Source: Arthrobacter sp. KBS0702 (GTDB lineage Bacteria > Actinomycetota > Actinomycetes > Actinomycetales > Micrococcaceae). From it: DNA of 64,000 nt. Below the pieces are notes generated by a model. That model saw nothing but the letters and a program-made list of their open reading frames with translations. It was not told where the DNA came from and did no database searches. Below, piece by piece: positions 1 to 9,768 of the stretch (within the stretch, counting starts at the first letter, position 1; the number at the start of each line of letters is the position of its first letter). The translations under genes were made by a program, and so were the position numbers. The DNA lies in assembly GCF_005937985.2 (NCBI RefSeq), contig NZ_CP042172.1, positions 2,480,001 to 2,544,000 of the forward strand, in the 5' to 3' direction.

Positions 1-1886
1 TGGCCCTGGGCCGAGGCGATGGCGCGTGACACGAGCTTCGATTCGAGGGCGACGTCGTCGGGCACCGAGCTGTTCATGAGCCGCTCGGCAGCGCCGGAGT
101 TGAACAGCCGCATCAGGTCATCGGTCAGCGACAGGTAGAAGCGGGATTCGCCCGGGTCGCCCTGGCGCCCGGAGCGGCCGCGCAGCTGGTTGTCGATCCG
201 GCGGGACTCGTGCCGCTCGGTGCCAAGCACATAGAGGCCGCCGAGGTTCAGGACTTCCTCGTGCTCATCCTTGACGGACTGCTTGGCGGCCTCGAACGCG
301 GCGGGCCACGCGGCTTCGTATTCCTCGGAGTTTTCCTCCGGGTCCAGTCCGCGCTTGGCCAGTTCGGCGACGGCGGTGAATTCGGCGTTGCCGCCGAGCA
401 TGATGTCGGTACCGCGGCCGGCCATGTTGGTCGCGACTGTCACGGCTCCCTTGCGCCCGGCCTGCGCCACGATGGACGCTTCACGGGCGTGGTTCTTGGC
501 GTTCAGGACCTCGTGGCGGATGCCTTCCTTGGCCAGCAGCCGGGACAGGTACTCGCTCTTTTCCACGCTGGTGGTGCCGACCAGGACCGGCTGGCCCTTT
601 TCGTGCCGCTCGGCGATGTCCCGGACCACGGCGTCGAACTTGACGGCCTCGTTCTTGTAGACGAGGTCCGGCTGGTCGATGCGCTGCATGTCCCGGTTGG
701 TGGGGATCGCGACGACGCCGAGCTTGTAGGTGCTCATGAATTCGGCCGCTTCGGTTTCGGCGGTGCCGGTCATGCCTGCGAGCTTGTCGTACATGCGGAA
801 GTAGTTCTGCAGGGTGACCGTGGCGAGGGTCTGGTTCTCGGCCTTGATCTCGACGCCTTCTTTGGCTTCGATCGCCTGGTGCATGCCCTCGTTGTAGCGC
901 CGGCCGGCCAGGATGCGGCCGGTGTGCTCGTCCACGATCAGCACTTCGCCGTCGAGGATGACGTAGTCCTTGTCCCGCTTGAAGAGTTCCTTGGCCTTGA
1001 TGGCGTTGTTTAGGAAGCCGATCAGCGGGGTGTTGGCGGACTCGTAGAGGTTGTGGATGCCGAGGTAGTCCTCGACCTTTTCAATGCCGGCCTCGAGGAC
1101 ACCGACGGTGCGCTTCTTCTCATCGACTTCGTAGTCGGTGTCCGGCTGCAGCCGAAGCACCACCTTGGCGAATTCGCTGTACCAGCGGTTGGTGTCGCCC
1201 TGAGCCGGGCCGGAGATGATCAGCGGGGTGCGGGCTTCATCGATCAGGATGGAGTCGACTTCATCGACGATGGCGAAGTGGTGGCCGCGCTGGACCAGCT
1301 CGGACTTGTCCCACGCCATGTTGTCGCGCAGGTAGTCGAAGCCGAATTCGTTGTTGGTGCCGTAGGTGATGTCCGAGGCGTACTGTTCGCGGCGGACGGC
1401 CGGGTCCTGGTTGGACAGGATGCAGCCGCTGCTCAGGCCCAGGAAGCGGTAGACGCGGCCCATCAGGTCCGACTGGTATTCGGCGAGGTAGTCGTTCACG
1501 GTGATGACGTGCACGCCCTTGCCTGCGAGCGCATTGAGGTAGGCCGGAGCGGTGGCCACCAGGGTCTTGCCTTCACCGGTCTTCATTTCGGCGATGTTGC
1601 CCAGGTGCAGGGCGGCGCCGCCCATCAACTGGACGTCGAAGTGGCGCATCCCGAGGGTGCGCGAGGAGGCTTCGCGGACGGCCGCGAAAGCCTCGGGCAG
1701 CAGGTCGTCCAGCTTCTCGCCGTCGCCGTGGCGGGCACGCAGCCGGTCCGTCTCTTCACGCAGTTCGGCGTCGGTGAAGGTCTGGAAGGAGCTTTCCAGG
1801 GCATTGATGGAATCGGCATAGTTCCGCAGTTGCCGCAGGGTCTTTTTGTCACCCGTGCGGAGAAGTTTTTCAATAAGTGATGCCAC
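1..1886 (-). CDS. secA: Preprotein translocase ATPase SecA (3' part outside window)
   Basis: SecA is the cytoplasmic motor that pushes unfolded preproteins through SecYEG. The frame stays open from a GTG at 1886 to the window edge, giving about 628 of the usual roughly 900 residues; the C-terminal part lies outside. Visible marks are the Walker A MKTGEGKT (about residues 101-108), the DEAD-like VDEVD (about 207-211) followed by [11 protein letters not shown], the [15 protein letters not shown] block, the [12 protein letters not shown] block of the second motor domain, and [13 protein letters not shown] plus [13 protein letters not shown] near the left edge. The GTG start is supported by GGGAG upstream and by the SecA-like N-terminus [10 protein letters not shown]. 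Actinobacteria may carry SecA1 and SecA2; position beside hpf, comF and mtrAB matches the essential SecA1. Confidence 0.97.
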   Translation of the reverse strand, partial: MASLIEKLLRTGDKKTLRQLRNYADSINALESSFQTFTDAELREETDRLRARHGDGEKLDDLLPEAFAAVREASSRTLGMRHFDVQLMGGAALHLGNIAEMKTGEGKTLVATAPAYLNALAGKGVHVITVNDYLAEYQSDLMGRVYRFLGLSSGCILSNQDPAVRREQYASDITYGTNNEFGFDYLRDNMAWDKSELVQRGHHFAIVDEVDSILIDEARTPLIISGPAQGDTNRWYSEFAKVVLRLQPDTDYEVDEKKRTVGVLEAGIEKVEDYLGIHNLYESANTPLIGFLNNAIKAKELFKRDKDYVILDGEVLIVDEHTGRILAGRRYNEGMHQAIEAKEGVEIKAENQTLATVTLQNYFRMYDKLAGMTGTAETEAAEFMSTYKLGVVAIPTNRDMQRIDQPDLVYKNEAVKFDAVVRDIAERHEKGQPVLVGTTSVEKSEYLSRLLAKEGIRHEVLNAKNHAREASIVAQAGRKGAVTVATNMAGRGTDIMLGGNAEFTAVAELAKRGLDPEENSEEYEAAWPAAFEAAKQSVKDEHEEVLNLGGLYVLGTERHESRRIDNQLRGRSGRQGDPGESRFYLSLTDDLMRLFNSGAAERLMNSSVPDDVALESKLVSRAIASAQG

Positions 1887-1970
1887 GTGAAATTGCTCCC
1901 AGTCTCAAGCTGCCGAATTCCGGCGTGTTTAGTCTACGGGAGAGACGCAGGGCGGAACGCGCCTGTTCCC

Positions 1971-3245
1971 TCAGAGCGGATGCAGGCCGGCCACGGCCTG
2001 CCCGAGGGCGGGCGCCAGGTCCCCCACGGGGGCGACTACGATCCGGTCCAGCTCCAACCACTCTGCCATGAGCTGCAGTTCTTCGGCGAGTTCGACGGCG
2101 GTGTCGGCGGGCGCGCCGGCCTCGGCGTGGCTGGCCCGGGCGAGCAGGCTGCCGCTTGCGCGGTCCGCCTTCAGGTCGACGCGGGCCACGATCCCGTCGC
2201 GGAGCAGCAACGGCAGCACGTAGTAGCCGTAGCGGCGTTTGGCTTCGGGGGTATAGATCTCGATCCGGTAGTGGAAGCCGAAGAGTTCCTCCAGCCTGCG
2301 GCGTTCGAAGACCAGGGAATCGAACGGGCTCAGCAGCGCACGGCCGGTGGCGGCGCGCGGCAGCACGGCGTCGGCGTGGCGGTAGAGCGGCCTGTTCCAG
2401 CCTGCCACGGTGACCGGCTCCAGCCGGCCGGCGTCCACGAGCTGCTCCACCGCGATGGCGGCGGCGCGCTGCGGGGTCCTGAAGTAATCCGCGAAGCACC
2501 GCAGGGTGCCGATCCCGTGGGCCTGCGCCGCGGCGTCGATCAGCCGGACCATGGCGGCCGCGGCATCACCCGGCACCGCGGCATCCGGCGCACCTGCCTC
2601 ACCAGGCGCCGCCGCCCCGGGCACCGTCTGGCCCGCCGGCGGCGCGGCGGCCAGAATCCTGGCGGTCAGCGTATAGCGGCGTTCAAAGGATTCCGTCCGG
2701 GACGCGGCCGAGACGAGCCCTTCTTCAAAGAGGTGTTCCAGGACCCGCTTGACCGCGTTCCAGTTCCACCCCCAGTTGTCCTTCGACCGGTCCTCGATAT
2801 GGCCCAGCCTGGCCGTTAGTTCGGCTGCGGTCAGCGGCCGGCCCGCGCTCAGTGCGGCCAGCACCCGCTGCGCCACCTCGCTGCGCAGCTCCGGGTCCAT
2901 GTCGTGCGCGCCGACCCACTTGCGGCTTTGCCACTGGACGAGGTCCCGGAAATGCTCGGGCCGGATAAAACTGGCCTCATGGGCCCAGTACTCCATCATC
3001 CGGCGGGGGTGTGTCCCCGCCATGCGGTGCAGGATGGACCGGTCGTAGTTCCCCAGCCTGGAGAAGAACGGCAGGTAGTGGCTGCGCGAGAGCACGTTGA
3101 CGGAATCGATCTGGACCAGGTGCAGGCGGGCAAAGGTACGGCCCACCGCCCGTGCGCTCACGGGTGCGGCGGGCCGGACCTTGTCCAATCCCTGGGCTGC
3201 CAGTGCGATCCGCCGCGCCTGCTTGAGGCTCAGCGATGCGTGCAC
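1971..3245 (-). CDS. Winged-helix DNA glycosylase of the YcaQ/AlkZ (HTH_42) family
   Basis: The 424-residue protein has the HTH_42 hallmark LHLVQIDSVNVLSRSHYLPF at residues 41-60 and a WAHEASFI motif near residue 90. In the characterised family, AlkZ has a Q-x-Q motif and E. coli YcaQ, which unhooks interstrand crosslinks, has Q-x-D. Here the tripeptide is Q-I-D (45-47), so the protein resembles the YcaQ type. It probably removes bulky or crosslinked base adducts. The start is GTG at 3245 with AAGGGA five bases upstream. It lies between hpf and secA on the same strand, about 30 bp after hpf, and may be co-transcribed with hpf. Family is secure; substrate is inferred from the motif only. Confidence 0.85.
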   Translation of the reverse strand: MHASLSLKQARRIALAAQGLDKVRPAAPVSARAVGRTFARLHLVQIDSVNVLSRSHYLPFFSRLGNYDRSILHRMAGTHPRRMMEYWAHEASFIRPEHFRDLVQWQSRKWVGAHDMDPELRSEVAQRVLAALSAGRPLTAAELTARLGHIEDRSKDNWGWNWNAVKRVLEHLFEEGLVSAASRTESFERRYTLTARILAAAPPAGQTVPGAAAPGEAGAPDAAVPGDAAAAMVRLIDAAAQAHGIGTLRCFADYFRTPQRAAAIAVEQLVDAGRLEPVTVAGWNRPLYRHADAVLPRAATGRALLSPFDSLVFERRRLEELFGFHYRIEIYTPEAKRRYGYYVLPLLLRDGIVARVDLKADRASGSLLARASHAEAGAPADTAVELAEELQLMAEWLELDRIVVAPVGDLAPALGQAVAGLHPL

Positions 3246-3275
3246 ATCATTCCCTTCGTTGGATGGTCGCCAGCT

Positions 3276-3995
3276 TTAGGCGCTGGCGGGCTCATCCTCT
3301 GAACGATAAGCGATGATCTTCTCTTCCAACGGAGCCTCGCCCGGCTCGCAGGTCTGGTCCAGGCTGATCACGCCGTAGGTCCAGCCTTCACGGCGGTAGA
3401 CGACCGACGGGGCCTTCGTGTCCTTGTCCACGAACAGGTAGAAGTCGTGGCCCACGAGCTCCATGTTGTCGACGGCGTCGTCGAGCGAGAGGGAGGCCGC
3501 GGGAAAGACTTTCCGCCGGATCAAAACCGGCGAGTCCCCAGCCGGTATGTCGTTCTCCACCTCGTAGGGCGACTTCTCCTCCGGCCGGGCCTGCGGCGGA
3601 TGGCTCGCCTCCTCGTAAATGGGTTCCTGGGTACTGGCGGGTTCCAGGGTTGCCGTCGCCTCGGTGACGGACTTCGGTGTGTGCCGGCCGTGGTGGACCT
3701 TCTTGCGGTCCTTGGCCCGGCGCAGCCGTTCAAGAAGCTTGTTGTAGGCCAGATCGAAGGCGGCGAATTTGTCTGCGGCGCTCGCTTCGGCACGGATCAC
3801 GGGGCCTCGCCCCAGGACGGTCAGCTCAACCGTGAGCAGTTCTGCGGTCTGACGGGCTTTGGTCTCCTTGGAAACCTTTGCGTCCACCCTCTGGACCTTG
3901 TCCCCCAGTGACGCGATCTTTGAGATCTTTTCGTCGGCGTATTCGCGGAACCGGTCCGAAACCGTCAAATTACGACCGCTGATCATGAACTCCAT
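3276..3995 (-). CDS. hpf: Ribosome hibernation promoting factor, long form
   Basis: Long HPF binds the 30S decoding region and joins two 70S ribosomes into an inactive 100S dimer in stationary phase. The 239-residue protein has an N-terminal HPF/RaiA domain (MEFMISGRNLTVSDRFREYA onward, about 1-110), a charged proline-rich linker (about 115-170) and the C-terminal dimerisation domain with SPVLIRRKVF and VVYRREGWTYGVISL. An in-frame codon lies 13 codons upstream, but the ATG at 3995 is preferred because GGAGG lies just before it and MEFMISGR is the family N-terminus. It sits between comF and the YcaQ-like gene, the usual actinobacterial position before secA. Confidence 0.95.
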   Translation of the reverse strand: MEFMISGRNLTVSDRFREYADEKISKIASLGDKVQRVDAKVSKETKARQTAELLTVELTVLGRGPVIRAEASAADKFAAFDLAYNKLLERLRRAKDRKKVHHGRHTPKSVTEATATLEPASTQEPIYEEASHPPQARPEEKSPYEVENDIPAGDSPVLIRRKVFPAASLSLDDAVDNMELVGHDFYLFVDKDTKAPSVVYRREGWTYGVISLDQTCEPGEAPLEEKIIAYRSEDEPASA

Positions 3996-4138
3996 GGTGC
4001 CCTCCAAATGACTTCGGTGACACGACGGCGGCACGTCCGGGGGCTGATCTGACTGACAGTCGAGCCCCTTTCCGAGCCGCTATCGACAGGTACATCTGTT
4101 CTTGGTACCCATCTTCGACGTTAGTTCATGGGCCCCTG

Positions 4139-5083
4139 TTATTCATCCTTTTTTGGTTTATTTTTTTCCTCATCCCCGGTGTTCCGCGCCAGTGCGGGGA
4201 TTGCCGCGGCAAAGTCTTCCCGGGCCGGCGGGCGTGTCGCCGCGAGCACCACCGCGCCCCGGACAACGCCCCCCGCGGCGCGCAAGGCGCGGGCCGCTTC
4301 GGCCAGGGTCGCACCCGTGGTGAGCACATCGTCCACGACAACACAGGGCCGCCCGGCGAGCCCCGGCGGACGGAAACCGGCCACGACCCGCATGGAGCCG
4401 CGTACCCGCCCGGCCCGGGCCGCGCGGCCCAGGCCCTTCTGCCCGCCGGGCCAGCCTGGCGGGCCAGTCGCCCGGATGGCGGCCCCGGCCGTCCGTAGAC
4501 CGGTCGCCGCGGGCTTGGTCTTGCGGAGCACGTCGGCGACGGCGGCGCCTTCCAGGGCGGGGGTTCGCCGGGCCCTGTGGAGGAGCACATGCACGGGGCT
4601 GAAGCCCCGGCGTCGAAAGGCCGTGCCGCTGGTGGGGACCGGGACCAGCAGGACTCCGTCCGCGGGGGCCACCGCGGCGCCGATGGCCCGGGCTAGTGCC
4701 CTGGCCAGCTCCTCGCCCAGCTGCCGCTGGCCGCGCCGCTTGAAAGACAGCACGGTCTGCGCCAGCTCGCTCCGGTAGACGCCGGCAGCCACGACCGGGA
4801 GCAGGACCGAGCCGTCCATGTCCACCAGGGCCGGTGCCCTCCCCTCGGCCCGGAACGGCCGGCGGGTGAGCAGCCGGACCCGGCGGGCGCAGGCGGCGCA
4901 CAGGGTCCTGTCCTCGGCGCCACAGCAGACGCATTCCACCGGGACCGCGAGCGCCAGGAGTTCCGCGGCGGCTGCGGCTGCCAGGTCACCGACCCGCGCC
5001 GGCCAGCGGCGGTAGCCCCCGCGGTGCCGCGGAGCCGTCGGCGGAGCGAGGTCAGGGTGGAGGCCAGATCGTTGTATGGTCAC
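4139..5083 (-). CDS. ComF-family phosphoribosyltransferase-like protein
   Basis: The protein has an N-terminal four-cysteine zinc-binding region (VECVCCGAEDRTLCAACARR) and a C-terminal type I phosphoribosyltransferase fold with the PRPP-binding loop VVVDDVLTTGATLAEA. In Bacillus and Haemophilus, ComF homologues are needed for DNA uptake in competent cells. In actinobacteria no competence role is established and the gene simply travels with lpqB and hpf. The middle contains LLVPVPTSGTAFRRRGFSP, a strongly conserved ComF block. The start is uncertain: GTG at 5083 has its purine-rich GAGGA directly abutting, so a start further inside the first 40 residues is possible. The C-terminus ends in a lysine-rich tail. 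Confidence 0.88.
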   Translation of the reverse strand: MTIQRSGLHPDLAPPTAPRHRGGYRRWPARVGDLAAAAAAELLALAVPVECVCCGAEDRTLCAACARRVRLLTRRPFRAEGRAPALVDMDGSVLLPVVAAGVYRSELAQTVLSFKRRGQRQLGEELARALARAIGAAVAPADGVLLVPVPTSGTAFRRRGFSPVHVLLHRARRTPALEGAAVADVLRKTKPAATGLRTAGAAIRATGPPGWPGGQKGLGRAARAGRVRGSMRVVAGFRPPGLAGRPCVVVDDVLTTGATLAEAARALRAAGGVVRGAVVLAATRPPAREDFAAAIPALARNTGDEEKNKPKKDE

Positions 5084-5187
5084 TCCTCAAGGCTGGCCGC
5101 AGGGGTGCCGGCGCGGAAGCCCGCCCCGCCGCTATGTGGACAGCCGCTATGTTGCCAGCCGCCATGTCGACGCGGCGGCGGACCGGG

Positions 5188-6906
5188 TCAGCCCACGAAG
5201 GACGGATCGATCACGCCCTTGATCTGCGGTGACCAGCCGTTGCCGAGCCGCTGGAAGATGCCTTCGGCTGACTGGCCGAAAATCTCGGCCGGTCCGTTGC
5301 CCGCGCTCAGCGCGGTAAGGCCCGGCCAGGGCGCCAGCGGCTGCGGCGCCGAGGAGGTCAGGGACACCAGTTCCGGAGTGACGTTCTCGCTCGCGGACCC
5401 CTTCATCACGGCAACCGTGGTGTCGTTGACCCAGACGCCCTGGTCGGGGTCGTGGGCCGTCTGGAGGGTGATCGGTGCGGTGAGGTCCCGCGGCGTGCCG
5501 TCGCCGGTGCGGATGATCCCGGTGATCTGGACACTGGTCTTACCGTTGAGCTCCGAGATCACCAGCGCCCGCGTGCCTTCGCGGGAAATCCGGAACTCCT
5601 TGACCTTCCGTCCGGCCAGCCAGGCCGGGGTGAGGGTCACGCCGGGGACGTTCGCGCCTTCGGCGATCCCCGCCGGCCGGTAGGCCAAAACCTCGGTGGC
5701 CCCGTTGCCGCCCGGGCCGGCGGCCCAAAGCCAGTCGTACCGGTCGAAAGACGGCCGGGACAGGCTGGCCCTCGTGGTGAGCGTTCGCGCGGGCTGGCCC
5801 GGGACGATCGAATACAGCGTGGTGCGTCCGGGGTTGAGGAAGGCCGCGGTCTGGGAGACCGGGGATTCAGCCGGCAGCCGCGGGGACAGCGCGCTCACGG
5901 ACTGGATGTCCGGAAGAGGGCCGACCTTGTTGTTCTCAAGGCGGACCAGGTCATTGTTGCTGACCGCTATCTGGCGCGCGGGCACGTCCTTGTCCCGCAC
6001 GGGCGGCAACACGGAGCCGTTGTCCTCGACCCGCACCAGGTCCTGGTTCGCCCGCAGCTCCACGTTGATCACGTCGGGCTGGCTGCGGAAGGTCAGGGCC
6101 AGCTGGGTCTGCATCCGCAGCCGGTCTTCGTTGGAGGCCTCCACGAGGTCCTTGGCCGAGAGGTCCACCTGGGCCGCCCCGGAGACCACGGGAACCGACT
6201 CGCGCGCCAGCTTCATGCCCGAGGGGAACGCGCTGACGACGGCGCCCTTCAGATAGGGGGCGGGGCCGCCGAGCAGGGCGCTGGTCATCGCCTTGACGGT
6301 CTTCTTCTTGATGAACCAGCGCACATCCGGGACCGCATAGGTGAACGTGGGGTCGTAGAAGTAGATGGGGTAGGAACCGTAAATTACCTTGAAGGTCTCC
6401 TCGGGGATGGCCGTGCCGTCCGGGATTTGGGCGATCCTCCACTCACCGTCGACCTTGGTCAGGGTCGCGGGAATGCGTTCCTTGGAGCCTTCGGGCAGTT
6501 GCGTGGCGATGCCGTCGGCGTCGACCGAGTAGGCCAGGTCAAGCTCGTAGTTGAAGACGTTTTCGACGGCGGTGCCCACCACGCGGGCGGAGCGGAACAC
6601 CAGCACCCGCTGGTCCGGCTTCCATTTCACCGAGGCGGCCTGCGTGAGGTACTGCCGCGCCACGGCGTAGTCGTCCTCGTAGCCGCTGCCCGCGAGGTAG
6701 AAGTCCTCGATCACCGATTCCGGGCCGGCGCCGGCCCGCGGAGCCACGGGGAAGAAGACCGGGGCGTTGTTCGGTTTCCCGGCACTCTCGTCGGTGCTCT
6801 TGCCCACCGGGCCGGAGCGCGGGATCTGCGCGCAGGACGTCAGCATCACGAGGACCAGCGCCAGCAGTGCCGCGGCGAGGCCGGTGAGCGTTCGGGCACC
6901 TCTCAT
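5188..6906 (-). CDS. lpqB: Lipoprotein LpqB, partner of the MtrAB two-component system
   Basis: LpqB is a cell-surface lipoprotein which, in mycobacteria, interacts with the extracellular part of MtrB and affects MtrA phosphorylation. The 572-residue protein starts with a signal peptide and lipobox (MLTSCAQ, lipidated Cys at about residue 25), then a GerMN-type domain (roughly 200-300) and a C-terminal LpqB beta-propeller (roughly 320-570). The ATG overlaps the mtrB stop by four bases, so the two genes are translationally coupled. Length and order mtrA-mtrB-lpqB match the actinobacterial family. Confidence 0.95.
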   Translation of the reverse strand: MRGARTLTGLAAALLALVLVMLTSCAQIPRSGPVGKSTDESAGKPNNAPVFFPVAPRAGAGPESVIEDFYLAGSGYEDDYAVARQYLTQAASVKWKPDQRVLVFRSARVVGTAVENVFNYELDLAYSVDADGIATQLPEGSKERIPATLTKVDGEWRIAQIPDGTAIPEETFKVIYGSYPIYFYDPTFTYAVPDVRWFIKKKTVKAMTSALLGGPAPYLKGAVVSAFPSGMKLARESVPVVSGAAQVDLSAKDLVEASNEDRLRMQTQLALTFRSQPDVINVELRANQDLVRVEDNGSVLPPVRDKDVPARQIAVSNNDLVRLENNKVGPLPDIQSVSALSPRLPAESPVSQTAAFLNPGRTTLYSIVPGQPARTLTTRASLSRPSFDRYDWLWAAGPGGNGATEVLAYRPAGIAEGANVPGVTLTPAWLAGRKVKEFRISREGTRALVISELNGKTSVQITGIIRTGDGTPRDLTAPITLQTAHDPDQGVWVNDTTVAVMKGSASENVTPELVSLTSSAPQPLAPWPGLTALSAGNGPAEIFGQSAEGIFQRLGNGWSPQIKGVIDPSFVG

Positions 6907-8846
6907 GGCTGTTCCCCTGTTCCCTTGGATCCCGTTCCGTTGAATCCGGCTGCCCCGTTGGGGCCGCCGGCCGGGCGGGGCACGGTGACGGCCGCGTCCA
7001 GCAGCAGCATCATCTGCTTGCCCGGGCCGCTGGTCATTCCGACGTCGGCAGGTTCGAGCTGGAGCGGGGATTTTGCGATCGCTTCGCCCTGGCGCAGCGG
7101 CAGCGTGAGGCGGAAGTTGGAACCGCTCCCCTTCTTGCCCCAGGCCTGCAGCCAGCCGTTGTGCAGCTTGGTGTCCTCGGTCGCGATGGAGAGGCCCAGG
7201 CCGCTGCCGCCGGTGGTGCGGGCCCGGGCCGGGTCGGCCCGCCAGAACCGGTCGAAGACGCGGGCGGCTTCCGCGGAGGTCATGCCGATTCCGCGGTCCC
7301 GCACGGCCACGGCTACGGCGGTGTCGTTAGCGGCCACGGAAATGTTCACCGGCTTGCCTTCCCCGTGCTCCAGGGCGTTCAGGACCAGGTTGCGCAGGAT
7401 CCGGTCGATCCGCCGGTCATCCATTTCGACGACAATGCTGCCTTCGGGGGCATTGAGCGTCACCTCCGACCCGTATTCGGCAGCCACCGGCGCCACCCCC
7501 TCCATCACGTGGGTGATGAGCTGGACGATGTCGGTGGGTTCGGCGTCGAGCATGGCCACGCCGGCGTCGAACCGGGAGATCTCCAGCAGATCGGCCAGCA
7601 GCGACTGGAAGCGCTCCACCTGGTTGTACAGCAGCTCGGCGGAGCGCTTGTTGACCGGGTCGAAATCGTCGCGGGCGTCGTACAGCACCTCGGCGGCCAT
7701 CCGCACCGTGGTCAACGGCGTCCGGAGCTCGTGCGAGACGTCGGAGACAAAGCGCTGCTGCATCTGGGACAGCGTGGCCAGCTGCGTGATCTGCTCCTGC
7801 AGGCTGGCGGCCATGTGGTTGAAGGAGGCGCCCAGCCGGGCCACTTCGTCCTCGCCCTTGACCACCATGCGTTCCTGGAGTTGGCCGGCAGCGAGCTTCT
7901 CGGAGACGAGGGCGGCATGGCTGACCGGGCTGACCACGTTGCGGGTGACGTACCAGGCGACGGCGCCGACCATAAGCGCCAGGGCGGCGGCGCCAGCGAG
8001 CAGCACGTTCTGGATCTCATCGAGCGTCTTCTGCGCGGTGTTCAGGTCGTAGATGAGGTAGAGCTCGTAGACCGTGCCGTTGAACGTCACCTTGTTCCCG
8101 ACGGCGATGCCGGGGCGGTCCTCGGTGCCCACGGGGAACTCCGTGGAGGCCCAGAACTGGTCCTTGCCGGAGTCCTGCACTGCCTTGCGCAGCTCGGGCG
8201 GGATCACGCTGATGGTGAGCTGGTCGGAGGCCCGCGATTCGACCCAGCGGTTGCGCGGCTTCGTCTGTTCCGGCATGGCCTCGAAGACATAGCGGCGCTG
8301 GATCACCGAGCCGCGGCCTTCTACGGCGTTCAGGGTGTCGTAGACGAGGGTGATGACGCTCGACTGGTCGGTGACCTGCGCGCCGTCGAACGTGTCCTGG
8401 ACCTGCTTGACGTTGTAGCGGGTCTCGGACTCCGCCTGTGCCAGCCGTTCCTGGAAGAGATTGTTGGCGATCTGGTTCGAGAGGTAAGCGCCGACGACGG
8501 CGAACGAGCCCACCGCCAGCAGGAGGGTGGTCAGCACGGTGCGGAACTGCAGCGAGCGCCGCCAGCGCCGGTGCAGGGCGCGCAGCAGGTACCGGGTCCC
8601 GGGCAACACCTTGGACGCCCCGGTGCGCACCAGCCGCGCCACCCTGGCGGTGACGATCCGGGCGCGGCGGGCCCAGATGCCGGCACGGAAGAGCGCGGAC
8701 TGGCCCTGGGACGGCGACGGCGGGGCCGCGCTTTCGCTGTCCGGGGCGGCCCGGGCAGCAGTAGTCTCCGGCGCTGACGCACGCTCCGGGGCTTGCCCCG
8801 GGTGGCCGTCCGCCGGCTCAGGAACCTGCTTTGTAGCCGACACCAC
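6903..8846 (-). CDS. mtrB: Sensor histidine kinase MtrB
   Basis: MtrB senses envelope or osmotic conditions and phosphorylates MtrA, which controls cell-wall and division genes. The 647-residue protein has a variable proline-rich N-terminus, a membrane segment around [20 protein letters not shown], an extracytoplasmic loop, a second membrane segment ([20 protein letters not shown]), a HAMP domain, the HisKA box [20 protein letters not shown] and a HATPase domain with [18 protein letters not shown] and [13 protein letters not shown] at 8846 is the longest start and overlaps mtrA by 29 bases; internal starts are possible because the first 60 residues are poorly conserved. The 3' end overlaps lpqB by four bases. 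Confidence 0.96.
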   Translation of the reverse strand: MVSATKQVPEPADGHPGQAPERASAPETTAARAAPDSESAAPPSPSQGQSALFRAGIWARRARIVTARVARLVRTGASKVLPGTRYLLRALHRRWRRSLQFRTVLTTLLLAVGSFAVVGAYLSNQIANNLFQERLAQAESETRYNVKQVQDTFDGAQVTDQSSVITLVYDTLNAVEGRGSVIQRRYVFEAMPEQTKPRNRWVESRASDQLTISVIPPELRKAVQDSGKDQFWASTEFPVGTEDRPGIAVGNKVTFNGTVYELYLIYDLNTAQKTLDEIQNVLLAGAAALALMVGAVAWYVTRNVVSPVSHAALVSEKLAAGQLQERMVVKGEDEVARLGASFNHMAASLQEQITQLATLSQMQQRFVSDVSHELRTPLTTVRMAAEVLYDARDDFDPVNKRSAELLYNQVERFQSLLADLLEISRFDAGVAMLDAEPTDIVQLITHVMEGVAPVAAEYGSEVTLNAPEGSIVVEMDDRRIDRILRNLVLNALEHGEGKPVNISVAANDTAVAVAVRDRGIGMTSAEAARVFDRFWRADPARARTTGGSGLGLSIATEDTKLHNGWLQAWGKKGSGSNFRLTLPLRQGEAIAKSPLQLEPADVGMTSGPGKQMMLLLDAAVTVPRPAGGPNGAAGFNGTGSKGTGEQP

Positions 8847-9492
8847 GGACCGTCAATACAACTTCAGGGGCTTCGGGATCGCGTTCGATCTTGGAGCGCA
8901 GGCGCTGGACGTGGACGTTGACCAGGCGGGTGTCCGCCGCGTGCCGGTAGCCCCAGACCTGTTCCAGCAGCAGTTCACGGGTGAAGACCTGCCACGGTTT
9001 GCGGGCCAGGGCGACGAGCAGGTCGAATTCCAGCGGGGTCAGCGAAATCCGCTCGCTGTTGCGGCTGACGACGTGGCCGGCGACGTCGATGGTTACGTCC
9101 GCGATGCGCAGTGTCTCGGGGGCTTTCTGGTCGCCGGGACGCAGCCGCGCCCGGACCCGCGCCACAAGTTCGGCCGGCTTGAACGGTTTGGGAACGTAGT
9201 CGTCGGCACCCGACTCGAGGCCGCGCACCACGTCGGACGTGTCCGACTTTGCCGTCAGCATGACAATCGGGACATCAGACTCGGAGCGGATCTGGCGGCA
9301 CACTTCGATGCCGTCCATGCCCGGAAGCATCAGGTCCAGCAGTACGAGGTCCGGCTTGGAGGAGCGGAAGACCTCGAGCGCCTGCCCGCCGTCCGCGCAA
9401 AAGACGGGGTCGAAGCCGTCGTTGCGCAGCACAATACCGATCATCTCGGCCAGCGCCTCGTCATCGTCCACTACCAAAATCCGTGCCTTCAT
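8818..9492 (-). CDS. mtrA: Response regulator MtrA (OmpR family)
   Basis: MtrA is the DNA-binding partner of MtrB, essential in mycobacteria and a regulator of division and wall remodelling in related genera. The 224-residue protein has a receiver domain (1-115) with the acidic pair DDDEA near residue 10, the phospho-acceptor Asp in VLLDLMLPGMDG, Thr/Lys switch residues in MLTAKSD and FKPAELVARV, then a winged-helix effector domain ending in ADTRLVNVHVQRLRSKI and [12 protein letters not shown] at 9492 has AGGGGA upstream. It is the first gene of the mtrA-mtrB-lpqB operon. Confidence 0.97.
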   Translation of the reverse strand: MKARILVVDDDEALAEMIGIVLRNDGFDPVFCADGGQALEVFRSSKPDLVLLDLMLPGMDGIEVCRQIRSESDVPIVMLTAKSDTSDVVRGLESGADDYVPKPFKPAELVARVRARLRPGDQKAPETLRIADVTIDVAGHVVSRNSERISLTPLEFDLLVALARKPWQVFTRELLLEQVWGYRHAADTRLVNVHVQRLRSKIERDPEAPEVVLTVRGVGYKAGS

Positions 9493-9768
9493 ACATTACA
9501 TATTCCCCTATTGAAATGGCTTTGTCGTATTCCGGCAGTCCCCGGCATGGCGCGCGCGGCCGCACGTCGTGCCGCGACCCGGCCGCTTGCACCCGCAACT
9601 GCGGGCCTTGCTGGACCCCCCGAACTGGCCCGGGTGCTTGCGGCGGGCGCGCGAAACTATAGGCTGGGGGCAAGCCAGGCCCGGACTGACGCCGGGGACC
9701 GCGGGTTGCCGGGCAACGGGCACCGGGCTGCGGGCATCCGGTGGGCAATTTTCTTGGGGAGGAAAAGC

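Noticed and set aside
210..1880. Long plus-strand open frames (275 and 267 residues) opposite secA
   Set aside because: Antisense frames caused by high GC content; secA has clear family motifs over the full stretch.
5452..8052. An 866-residue plus-strand frame opposite lpqB and mtrB
   Set aside because: Antisense to two genes with clear domain architecture.
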